The notes beneath the pieces are model-generated. The model was not told the DNA's origin, searched no databases, and worked only from the letters and a program-made list of their open reading frames with translations. A stretch of 64,000 nucleotides of DNA from Paulownia fortunei (Eukaryota > Streptophyta > Magnoliopsida > Lamiales > Paulowniaceae), in contig CM033108.1 of assembly GCA_019321725.1 (NCBI GenBank), forward strand, positions 6,900,060 through 6,964,059, read 5' to 3'. Position 1 is the stretch's first letter. Each line of letters begins with the position of its first letter. The translations under genes and the position numbers were made by a program. Positions 47,316 to 58,139 of the stretch are shown here, piece by piece.

Positions 47316-49150
47316 ATATCATCAAGTGTCCCTTTATATCCCCAAATCTTCTTCAAAAACTGGAAGTTTGTCTTTTTCCTATTGTAAATCTTTGAAAATC
47401 TTCTTCCAAAAGTTGTCCAATCATATGGCAATAAGCATATATAGAAGTTTTGTATCACATAATTTTAGTCGTTTAATATTGAGTATTATGCACAATTATA
47501 TATTATTAATCTCTTGTCTAACTTTCTCAACAATTGACATATTTCTATTATAATTCTAGAGGGAAAAAAAAAGATGATTTTACAGCATAATTGAAAAGAA
47601 AAAAATTAAAAAAGTTAATTGTGGGAGCTTTGATGCTAACTAAAAAGTAATTAGTTTTAAGGTAATTAAAATATAAGATACTATGAAAATTTAGAGTAAA
47701 AATTGTTTTGGTATCCAAAGTTTTTCTATTAAGCTTTAACAATTTTTTTTATAAGGATGGATATAACTTTTAACCTTTCACATCCCAATTTAAATTCAAC
47801 TATCAATTTAATTAGTTTTTCATGGTATATTCTTTTGATTAAATAAATTCAACAATTACGATAAGATAAACTTAAATTAATAATAAAATGTATTAAAAAA
47901 GATAAATGCTTATACTTGAAATTAATGAATGAGACTTTAAAATTGATTTTCTATGAAGAGGTTTAAGAAAAATAGTAGAGAGAACAAGAGATATATTTGT
48001 GTTATTTTCATTGTGTTTTCTTAGCGTATTTTGTTTTAGTTAGGTCTTATCAGTAGAATGAAAAGTCTAAAAAAGTTTGCGAAAGAAGAAGAAAGTCCAA
48101 ACAAATTTGTTGTAGCAAAATATGTCACTTTTAAACTCTAGATAAGAAGTTAATATGACTTTTAGAAATTTTATTTTATATCATACCTAATAAGTTTTAG
48201 TTTTAAATTACAAATTTTCAAAGTATATTATAATTGTAATCTCTTTTATTCCATCACAGGCTCTTTATTTCTTCTTTTATGGAGGTATATTGTTAGAAAA
48301 ACTTAAATTTATATTATCAATAGATAGAATATGATTTAACCAAATGAAACATAATATAAAAAGTTGAAAGAAATACTGAAAGCAAATAAAGTTAAAAAGG
48401 GTATATACGTCATTGTAAGAAAATTAGAAGAAAAATTAAAAGAATTTCATTTAATTTGTATGAATTTGACAATTACGATAAAACTTGAGTTCACTTAATA
48501 AAATTACACCCTAAAATAATATTAAAATTCAGGCACCAAAATAATATTTATTATAAACTCCAAGTACCAAAATAATTTAATTTAACAAAAATTGAAGTAT
48601 AAAGGAACAATAATCAAATTTGGATAATTTCTAAATATGTATATACTCTATTGTAAGAAAAAAAAAAGAACTTCGTTTAATATGTAATACTCTGACATTA
48701 ACGTCGAAGTTAGGTATTTTTTAAATTACATGTTGATTCAGGTACCAATATGATATTCATGATAATATTTATGTACCAAATTTACTTTTAAATTTACAGT
48801 GTTGGGTTATTTGCAACTTGATATTTGAATATTTGATGACTAAATCCTCTTATTTGATCAAAGTTCTATCACATTTTATTTAAAGATCAAAGTACTATAT
48901 CCCTTTTGTTTTTCAAGAAAGACATAACTTTTTAAAAATGAATTCATAGTTATATTTTATGATAAATAATTTAATGAGGAAAAAATGAATGAGATTAACT
49001 TAAAATTTTAGAATAGTATAAATTAATTTTCATATATAAAGAATAATTATAATTTTTATAATTATATATTGTTCACAAATTTACATCTGCGTAGTTTTTT
49101 ATAATAAATTGAAAGACTCAAATTCAATTATAAATATCATCTTTAATAAT
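47316..49150 (+). repeat. Helitron internal direct repeat, unit 2
   Basis: Starts near CATCAAGTGTCCC and follows unit 1 block by block without the MITE. Similarity is clear but interrupted by many substitutions and small indels, so the duplication is old. The copy-1 version is 34826-36660. Confidence 0.75.
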
Positions 49151-49950
49151 ATAATAAATCATACACTTTCATAAATAGTTTCAGATATATTTTTCGTCAT
49201 GGATAAATAATAATACATATTCTATGTATTATTAAACCTAATGATATAAATTTTGGTCTAACATTTTTTCCATAATTATACATTTTAAAACATGACCCTG
49301 ACTTAATGTTTTTAAAATTGTATAAATTTCAATCATATAAAAGTTAGTTTATAATATTTCCTTTAGTAAATATACTTGAACCTTTAATTTTGATCTTTTA
49401 CTTATTTATGAAACTTTATCTAAGTTAATTTTTGTTTTAAAATATTCATTTCAAAAACTTAAGTTTTTGCAAAGTAATTCCCAAATATAAAAGGTAATCC
49501 ATATTATATATAATTGTTGAAGATTGCCTCAAAATTAAAATTTAGGTCTCCTATTTTTCTTTTTTAAGACTATTTATAGCTTTATAATTTATCAAATGAA
49601 GATATTTTTTGTACAATAGAAGAGAGTTCAAATATAACTTTTGGCTTATCACTTTTTTATATTTTTATTAGAAACATGACTCTTGATTAAAATGATAGAT
49701 TATTTTCATATACATTATGTTAGGGTTTTTAATTTTTAAATACAATGTTTTTTGAATCTTTGACATAAATGGACTAAAGAAATATTTACTAAAATTGTAA
49801 ACCTAAAAAATAAACTTAAGTTCAAGTGTAATGATAAAAAATTTGAAGTTATTATTAAAATGGAAAATAAAACATATAAAAAGTAATTTTTTATGGATAT
49901 TTAACATTGCATTTTTTTGTTTTTAGTTATATTTCTTTGTTGGAAACCAT

Positions 49951-50000
<50 letters not shown>
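49951..50000 (+). repeat. (GA)n microsatellite (copy 2)
   Basis: Same length and same interruption as 37461-37510. Confidence 0.95.
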
Positions 50001-50003
<3 letters not shown>

Positions 50004-50555
50004 AGTGAGTCAAAGAAGTAAGATAGTTACGATTAGTCTTTTTATATTTTAAATAGTAATTACAAATAATATCATGATGTTGTGCTTTGTTTTGGTAAAT
50101 AAATAATTTAGTTTACTTGAAATATTTTTATTAATATGATAATTTGTGATTTATCAATTTTATGAATTTACTCGATTTGATAATGAAAATTCATAAAATC
50201 GAGTAAGAAAAAAATTTATCTGGCCATCAAAATCATACAAGAAAATAATTAGTGCGATCATAAGTTCTTATAAGAACTTATTTAGTTATATTATTATTCC
50301 AAGTTTTAAATTTTCATTGAATTTTTAGTTCTTTAAAAAATTTATTTAATCATTCATATCGATCTATACTTTCTAAAAATAAAATATTTCAAAATATCTT
50401 GAAATATTTTAGTTTTAATTAATTAAGTATTTAATTAATATTTTTTTATTTGTAAAACGATTCTAATATTTTAATATTACTCAATAAAATTATTATGCAA
50501 TATAATTATTTTAATAAAGTTATATGAATCATGTGCAACACTTGTGTTTTACTAG

Positions 50556-51157
50556 TTACAATAAAAGGACTCAAAAAGTAGACCCTTTAAATAACGAAGA
50601 AAACATCAACTTAAGAACATTAAAAGACGGATGATCCAAACATCGATGATAAGCCAAGTTTTATTTTTATTTGATATAACAAACTTTGAAAGAAATAATG
50701 TAGATGGAGGATTATCAACTCTCATTCTTCCACTTTGACCTTCCAGGTAGTAAAGGTTGTCCCTTTCACTAGCACGTCCAGTCATCCTCTTCTTATCCTG
50801 CTCCTGAAACACACAATGTGAAGGAAAAAAGATTACACTACAAGTGTAATCTTCGGTAAGCTTTTGAATGGACACAAGGTTCGCATAAAGTTTTGGAACA
50901 TGAAGGACATTTTCAAGTGTGAGAGAATTGCTTATATGAAAATCCCTTATACCAGCTACGGTGGTAATGGACCCATTGACTATAGTTATTTTCCTATGGC
51001 TAGAACAAGGAGTACAAGAAGAAAAATACATGAAAGAACAAGTCATGTGATTAGTGGCTCCAGAATTAATCACACACATTATTGGAGAATTTTTTTCTGA
51101 GACATTAGAAACACAAGAAGAGATACTTGAAAAAGCCAATGAACATGTACCTGACAT
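50556..51157 (-). pseudogene. Copia C protease and GAG-pre-integrase region
   Basis: Minus-strand frame starting at 51157. VINSGATNHMT at about residues 29-39 is the retropepsin active-site region; relatives have IDSGAT, so the catalytic aspartate is replaced by asparagine. Then KITIVNGSITTVAGIRDFHI, LTLENVLHVPKLYANLVSIQ and VIFFPSHCVFQEQ, and NLYYLEGQ of the GAG-pre-integrase domain. Near 50655 a lost base shifts the frame; in the shifted frame LYH, CLDHPSFNVL is the expected continuation, followed by SSLFKG and FESFYC up to the Helitron boundary. Dead by frameshift and active-site loss. Confidence 0.85.
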
Positions 51158-51169
51158 GAAGGTTTCTCA

Positions 51170-52292
51170 AGTGACTCCCAAAAATTCTTTAGTTTTTCAA
51201 CTTGGTCATTGTTGAATTAGGAGGCTAAACTTTGTGAACTTCCTTCGTTACTTGATTGAGTGCTTGCCACATGTGCTTGACCTCTGTCATTTGTACTTTG
51301 GTTTGGCCTGCCGTGCAATGTTTCTTGTAGTATGTGCAAAAAATAGAGTCACAGTTAGATTCAAATTGATGGGTTTGGATAGATCTGCTTGGATGATAGG
51401 TTGGGGCGAATTAGACTCTTTCAACCTGGTTGCTTTGGTCACAAGGACAGAGCCTCTCCTCCTTAAGTCTCAAGCATGACACGACGTCTTTCTTCTTCAG
51501 CTTTTATGATTAAATTGTCTCATTCGAGGAAGGGAGATCCTCTTTTTCCCAAAATTTGTGCTCTAACAACTTCGAATTCAACATTGAGACCGGCTAAAAA
51601 ATATAGATGCAATCCTTCTCCGCGAATTACTTTAGAATTGCGGCATCCTCACTATACTGCATTTGAATGCATTGATAATCGTCTATCTTATGCCACAATC
51701 CTCACAAAAACCTCAAATATTCTATGACAATTCAAGTACCTTGTTTGGTTGCTGAAATTTTTGTTTTAATTTCATAGATTTGGGCAATGTCATGAGCCTT
51801 GGAATATGTTTGTTGCATAGTATCCCAAATTTCCTTAGCGGTTCCAAGAAACATACATGTATAACTAATTTCTAGTGACATCAAATTCCACAACCACGAC
51901 ATCACCATTGAATCTTGTTCATCCCATACCGCAAATTTTTGATCGTCCTTCGAAGGACTTGTGCCCAATAAATGACTCAATTTCTCTTTGCCCATCAAGA
52001 ATGTGCAAACCAGTTGTAACCACTTCAAATAATTCTTTTCATTCAATCGATATGCTGCTTGAATATTTTTCAAATCCCCAATTATTGCAGTAGTTCTTTG
52101 TTGCAAGAGAATCCGAGACAAGGCTTGTGTGACTGTTTTAGTGGACTCTGATATATTCAGTTGATAGGAAAGAAAAGAATCACAAAAGAGTATGAGTAAG
52201 AGAATGAGGATTAATGAGAGAAATTGAGATAAAGGAATTCGGCCAGAATACAAAAGAAGAAGAAAATTTTGAGATTCACTAGAACGAGCCAA
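51170..52292 (-). pseudogene. Copia C gag pseudogene
   Basis: Minus-strand frame from ATG at 52292, a few bases after the primer site, so this is the natural start. After a hydrophobic, shifted N-terminal stretch it reads YRLNEKNYLKWLQLVCTFLM, then LSHLLGTSPSKDDQKFAVWD, MVMSWLWNLMSLEIS, TAKEIWDTMQQTYSKAHD and AQIYEIKTKISATKQGT, then a stop at 51732. This is the UBN2/Retrotran_gag type of copia gag, which normally forms the virus-like particle. Past the stop the family text continues in broken frames (QCIQMQYSEDAAILK, FAEKDCIYIF, EERRRVM) down to about 51170, where a CCHC knuckle (CTYYKKH) is only partly kept. Confidence 0.85.
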
Positions 52293-52293
52293 A

Positions 52294-52306
52294 GGCTATA
52301 ATACCA
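52294..52306 (-). other. Copia C primer binding site (tRNA-Met type)
   Basis: The minus strand reads TGGTATTATAGCC, close to TGGTATCAGAGCC, three bases inside the LTR. Confidence 0.75.
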
Positions 52307-52309
52307 TAT

Positions 52310-52536
52310 TGAGAAAATTACTTCAAAGAAAATGAATTATATTTTAAAGAATAGGCTATAAACTAATTCATTATATACATGTTATTACAGTCTAAGAATA
52401 GTAATAAAATCTCTAAAAAATAAAAAATTAATCAATTGACATATACACCTAAGTAATTAATATATTCAGCTAATCAATACTCCTAGAGATCTAATAAAAT
52501 CACATGGCTATCCTAATAAAGCCTTATAATTCGACA
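52310..52536 (-). repeat. 5' LTR of copia C (227 bp)
   Basis: On the minus strand it runs from TGTCGAATTATAAGGC (52536) to TTTTCTCA (52310). It aligns with the copia A LTR at 29095-29316. It abuts copia D sequence at 52537. Confidence 0.88.
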
Positions 52537-52745
52537 TGTTACCATCAACATAGATCACTTGAAATATTTTACCAACACAAGTGTGTTGATAGAACAAAGA
52601 ATGATCCTCATGACATTTTTCTTGCTAAAAGTAGTCACAACACCGCCAAAACTGATCAAACTATGCCGAGGAGATTGTTTCAACATATATAAGGACTTAC
52701 TGAGCTGACAAACGAACCCAACCCTAGCCCCGAGCAACATAGTCA
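52537..52745 (-). pseudogene. Copia D reverse transcriptase fragment, host of copia C
   Basis: Minus-strand text VGFVCQLSKSLYMLKQSPRH, then SFGGVVTTF, then after a frame change EDHSLFYQHTCVGKIFQVI and YVDGN. These are the copia RT blocks VCKLKKSLYGLKQSPR and YVDD. Copia C begins directly after YVDGN, so it is inserted at the polymerase active-site codons of copia D. The rest of copia D to the left was not found, probably because copia C is itself truncated at its 3' side. Confidence 0.8.
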
Positions 52746-55700
52746 GGAGCTTACCCCAAATATACATCATTAGTAAGATATCGATGTGAGTATGCATTTT
52801 TACATTCATGTAAAGGCCTAGTGAAGGAGACAGATAGTTATAACTAAACAAAGAAAAGAAATTTTGACAAAAAAAGGTGGCATGCATACCATTTTGCAGG
52901 GAGGCGGGCTTCATCCATTTAAGAGAGCCATTTGGGTGGATTTTTGTTGTTTAAACCTATTATAGGTTTGGGCTAATGACAAAAAAATTCATCTAAGTTT
53001 GTAAATTACAAATACCCCCTTAACATTTATTTCTATTTTGCAATTTCCACCTAATGAGTGGGGTATTTATAAAATAAAGGCAAATCTCAAGATGTTAATT
53101 GTAATTTTGAAAGATAACTGAGTTTTTTATAATTAGGCTAAATCCTAGGGGAAGTTTTTATAACTTACCATAACACCTATTATAGGGCCCTACCCTATTT
53201 TTGTAAGTACTTTCATACTAGCATGCTTCCTCTAAATCTTGTAATTTGATGAAGGAGGTAAAACTTTCAATAATAAAAAATCTGATCCCTTCTATTGTAT
53301 GAAAATGTCTAGGAATAATATCAATGAGACTATAACTGGAATATCATTGGTAGGTGACACATCAATAATTTGTCTTGTGGTCCTCAACAAAGTTGGTGGT
53401 TTATGAAATAATAGCATGGGTATGAAAACAAACTTATATACCGAAATCACTTTACTCTTAGCCTACTAAATCTCTCCAACAAATTTTCAGGATGTACTCA
53501 CCTCTCTAAGATATGCATGAGGAACCTCTCTCTATCAAATCAATCAAAGTTGCTAACTATTCAACAAGATTTATCTAGAACTACCAAATCGTTCAAGCAT
53601 GTTCCTGACTCGGCTGAGGACAAACACTTTTCTCAAGGAAATTGAACTAAATGTACCTGCATGCATACAACATGCATAACTCTAAAGAGAATCACAATCT
53701 TATAGGCGTAAGAACTCCACATGTAAAATTGACCAGTGTTTCCAAGGTTCGTATTAAATTTATCAAGGACGAACGAGCGTGGTCAAACAAATAACTCTTA
53801 GGGAAATGGGAAAAAAATGACCATAGTGGAGCCTCAACATCTCCATAAAACCATGGCAAAATGGGATGTAAGGAAAAAAAAATAGCTACATTAAAGTTTT
53901 ATCAAAATTTAATATAAATATCTCATATCTGAGCTTGTATGCTGCTTACTACATAGAATTGAAGAAAATGTAACCTACTCAAAATGTGAAGTGCGAGGAA
54001 GGAAGAATTGCCATATGGTGGATGATAGAGATTACTGTCCAACAGAGTAAAGACAAGATAGAAGTTATGATACACTAGAAATAAAATAAGTGTAGGGGTA
54101 TCATGATGAGAAGCCGACATTAACATTTTTGCCTAATGGGAAAGTTAAAATATATAGCAAACAGTGGACATCTTGTAGGGCCAATATGTCATAAGAGAAA
54201 CAACTTCATTTGTGAATTTTTTGAAAAATGCAGATAATACATAGGCAGATGTGCATTTTAGTAATTTGGTCCACCAGAGACAAAAACAAAAGGTAAGAAT
54301 AATCAGATTCACTAAAGGCCCACCTAAAGATAAGAAATTTGTGTTGACATGAAATAAATATATCCATATATTCATTACTCATACTTGTGAGATTTCTAAA
54401 ATATGTGAAAAACTATACTAAGAATTTGCTTCACATAAAAGTGCACCTAAGATACCAAAGACAGATAATTAATCATTTTAACAGCAAAATGACAATTAAC
54501 TGACAATGAGTTATTGATTCATTCTGAAGAAAAAAATCAATTCCTCACAAAATAAGAATTCGATCAAGCGCTTTAGAGACTAAAATCTCCTTACATCCTT
54601 TAATGTGGAGAAAAATCTGGAAGTGTCATACATATCAAGTGGTAAATACTCTATTAACAAATGTCTAAAAGTTATTTTCTGTTTGAAGCACATGAACTCT
54701 AATCTTTACTAGTTTGCATTCAACTGCTCGTAGGAGAAGAACCTATGCACAACTATTTTAGTGTAACATTTTCCCATCTTGTACTTCATGGAAATCTCTA
54801 TAGCACATACTTGGAAAATGAACCATCCACACTCATGAATATATTTTATTTATTAAATGGTGTCCCTTAGAACGTCAAGCACTCGTAAGAAAATTTTGGC
54901 GCAAACTGGGGCAAACTAAGAAACACACTAGTCCAAAAGCATTTTAATGGGCTGGTAAGCAATAAAAGGAAGCATGAACAAGCCCAAATATGAAGGCCAA
55001 ACAATATATTTAAGAAATATTCTCAAGATTATTGTCGGCAACATGATGATTTCTTTAATTTTATCATTTAGGAAATATTATTTAAAATGTGCATTGACTT
55101 AAAATAAAAAAAAAGAATATTAACAAAATACCTGGCACAGACACTTATAATATTATCTCATATCTAAATGATTTTTGGGGATTTATATCATAAGATAAAG
55201 AATGTTCACTTCTGCAAGAAGTGTTTAAAAAAATATAGAGGTATTGGTTTTCTTCAAAATTGGCAGCCTTACCTATCATACTACTGTGCAGACACCTTCT
55301 TGGAACCCAAACTGCCAAAGTGTTTTGGCAATTAACTGTTTGGAGTTTCAAACACATTTTCATTTTAACTTTGTTATATTGGGATAGGAAAGCAAAGAAA
55401 ACATGCTGAGCTTCTCGAAAATTTGCCAAGTTAGCTGAATTGGTACAGAATAATTACCTGTCCATTGATTCAGTGACGATTTATTCTATTAGTAAGTAGT
55501 GATTTACCAAGAGAATTACAGTTTTTATAAACAAGGTCATGCGTCAAGCAGCAACAGGTCCCTTCATTGAAATTTGTTTCTATTTAATACCGAAAATCTT
55601 GGGACGTGAAATTTATTAGTGTGATGTTCATAGAAGTACTCTAAATGCAAAAAATATATTAGCACCATATAGGACAAAGGATATTCACAAAGACCTACCC

Positions 55701-57100
55701 ATAGAGTAGTCATGCCAACACGTATACATGCTTTATTCTTGATTTTGTCCTGGTCACTAAAACGACCGTGCACTTGTGTGAATTTTGGTCCTCATATTCA
55801 AAAATGATCTTGACAAAGCTTTTAAGATCTTTTTCAATTAAAGAAGCTTGAGCCTCTTGAGCAGACTACGAGATCTGCAATCTCCAATTGGACTTTAAAC
55901 CACTCAATTGAATTTACTGAAACATGCTCGGTGCATCAGTTTTCAAGTATATCTCATAAGGATGGCAGATGACGACAGGCTAGGAAAGTTAGAAAGCAAA
56001 AATGTAAATTTTTCTTCACTTTCTAACAAAAGACTTTTCATAACCGTAAAACAACAAAGAAAAGGCAACGAAAAAAAGGTATAACAAAGGGAAGCATAAC
56101 TTGATCATCAAGTTACATGGCCTGTTATGTGCTTACATGTTCAAGTGTGCGTGTGTGCGCGAAACTACATACAATTACATGTTCTTAAAAGTAAACCTCC
56201 CTAAATAGTTTATGTGGTAACAAATTTTAGGTAGTAAAAGTATTAAAAGTTAAGACAGAAAGAAACTGCTCCTCATAGTTTCTTATATCTTAGACTTATT
56301 TAGTCAGGTTAAAATTGATAATCATATTGGTCAACTTATATGCTGTACGACAGAAATCACTGAGCTGAGCAGAAGACCTAGACGGCTTAAAATGCTCACT
56401 AAAGTTTGGCCTCTCCATTGCAGCTTATATACATAGCAAAAGTCCATCATTGTTTTCAGTAAAGCATTCTTTTACCTGTTCTAAGTACATAGCCTTTAAA
56501 CATCTTATCTTTGAAGTTCTGGAATAAAAGCTGCGATTGAAAAGAGAGAAAAAAGTGAAAAACAGGAACAGATTCATCGAATTATTGGGCCAAGTTTATC
56601 CACAGCACGTTTTAATTTCGGCAGGAAAAAAGAAGCGAAACTGAAAGCAGCTATGAAATTTATTAAATCACATCATTTTTTAGGATATCATCCTATCACA
56701 ATAGCTAGCTAGGTCAAGAATTGCTCCCTAAGATCACAAAAAATTGTTCCACTCTTTCTCTTTAGTTTTTTATTTCTACTTATATTCATCTCCTTTCGTG
56801 ATACATCTTAGTTTCCATCCATTCCAGGCACAACCTTATATTGTATTTCTTTATTTGAGTAAAGTACCACGAAATTGCAAAGAAATCACTTCCGCAGAAC
56901 AGCAGAGCACGGAGAAGCACAAAATCACAATTCCATAATGGACTGAATCATCTTGTTGCTAAGTTTAACATACTATTGAACCTAATCATTAGAAACAGAT
57001 TAACATAGAAAATAATTAAACAATGAACAACCACAAGTCAAATTTAATAGCAAATTAGTCATTTTCATACATGCATAATTCTGTCAACAGACAAGTTCAT
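52746..57100. other. AT-rich intergenic DNA, no gene recognised
   Basis: No transposon text and no frame above 100 codons. Two minus-strand patches look mildly exon-like. One is at 56549-56485: a polypyrimidine stretch and CAATCGCAG, 55 bases of sequence ending AACAG, then GTAAAAG. The other is at 56417-56300: an ATG with 41 codons, MERPNFSEHFKPSRSSAQL and onward. Neither can be joined into a gene model from the sequence alone. A short MITE-like patch with TACCCCCTT may lie near 52970-53160. Confidence 0.35.
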
Positions 57101-57179
57101 CATATGTGCAAGTCTCAGGAGGATCAATAATTTTCCATCTCATTAATTATTGACTTGGAATATTTTAAGACCACGGCCT

Positions 57180-57420
57180 TAGTGGCACATTTCACGATCG
57201 CTATTATATGCTCGACCTCGCTCTATAGCTATTTGTGATCTACGACATCATCTAATTCTTATGATAAATTTAAGATGAAGATTACCATTTTAATAATATT
57301 AATATGAATAATATGTGCGACCATACCCCGTAGCTATATATGGTCTGTGGACTTCATCAAAATTAAAGTTAAAAAAATGAAGAACACTCTATTTTTGTTG
57401 ATATTGATTACGATAAATTA
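57180..57420 (+). repeat. Degenerate 2-unit repeat of about 130 bases
   Basis: GCTCGACCTCGCTC, TATAGCTAT, TGATCTACGAC, ATCATC at about 57208 recurs in altered form at about 57315 (GTGCGACCATACCCC, GTAGCTATATATGGTC, TGTGGACTTCATC). Weak, but the order of words is kept. Confidence 0.35.
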
Positions 57421-58139
57421 TTTATACAGGAGTATTAAGTGGCCAATTTACCCCAGACGCTACTCTTACAATCTCCAACTTTCCCCATCACCAATTGCCC
57501 ATGTATTTAAGGTCTATCATTTCAAAATTCCCTTCAAATACTAACCTATGGGCTTGATTAGTAGTCTGTTATATTTCTACAAAGGAAACTCTCTCTATTA
57601 CGACGTTGCATCTACTAATGATCCTCAAATAATTTGTATCAAAGATGACAAAGAGAGCATTTTTGTGTATATTCTATCAGCCCAAAGCTATGTGTATTTT
57701 ACATAATGAACCAAATAGAGGAACCTTTGTTAATAGTCTTTCAAGAATTTGTTCCTATGGTTTAGATGCAAAGCTCATTGTATTTTTGAATTAGAGTGTC
57801 AACTTGACTTGGGCCGAGTTTCCCTTGTTCAGATAACCCCTATGTATCCATACCAAAACTCGACCCACAACAGATGCAACCAGATTCTTAAGAAATGTTT
57901 GTTTTCATTTCATGGGAAGCCTTTCTTTCTCCCGAATTGAAAACGCGTTTTTTTTTTCCGTCCCCCAAAATAAATCAATTTTTCAAAAATAAAATAGGGC
58001 TTACTGTACATCGACATCATTTATTATCCGATTATTATATTGTTCAAATTATATATATATTTTTTAATTAAAAAATACAACATAATTTATTAACGTTCTT
58101 TGAGGTTAACTTGTTGTCAAAGACCTGTCCTCTAGTATT
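57421..58139. other. AT-rich DNA, no gene recognised
   Basis: The short frames at 57347-57544 and 57749-57940 have no recognisable motif. Confidence 0.45.

Larger units (their letters stand above)
37942..50325. repeat. Copy 2 of the 12.4-kb contig-end overlap
   Basis: Repeats 25453-37841. It is the more trustworthy version at its right end because it continues without a break into the completed Helitron and copia C. Confidence 0.95.
44691..50555 (+). mobile_element. Complete non-autonomous Helitron inserted in copia C
   Basis: The 5' end TCTATACTAAAAGTGTG and the 3' end ATGTGCAACACTTGTG, TTTTA, CTAG fit Helitron termini: TC at one end, CTAG at the other, with an imperfect hairpin (GTG-CAA-CAC core) about six bases before CTAG. 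It lies between A and T of the host, with no target duplication, as Helitrons do. Removing it restores the copia C reading frame exactly. Length 5865 bp. I found no Rep or helicase text in any frame, so it is non-autonomous. Inside are two diverged direct repeats of about 2 kb (44829 onward and about 47316 onward), the 470-bp MITE in the first, and a (GA)n tract at 49951-50000. Confidence 0.9.

Noticed and set aside
25453..50325. A genuine 12.4-kb tandem segmental duplication
   Set aside because: Both copies end exactly at a 100-N gap and neither end is a biological boundary; an unmerged contig overlap explains this better.
51234..51727. Plus-strand frames of 81 and 83 codons
   Set aside because: They are antisense to the copia C gag pseudogene.
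21985..52536. Copia A and copia C as two halves of one element split by an inversion
   Set aside because: The halves are complementary in content (C has LTR to RT start, A has RT middle to LTR), but their orientation and order cannot be produced by one inversion, and their LTRs are clearly diverged; separate copies of one family are simpler.
56099..56115. 17-base palindrome AACTTGATCATCAAGTT as an operator-like site
   Set aside because: Isolated, short, and no gene nearby; expected by chance in 64 kb of AT-rich DNA.
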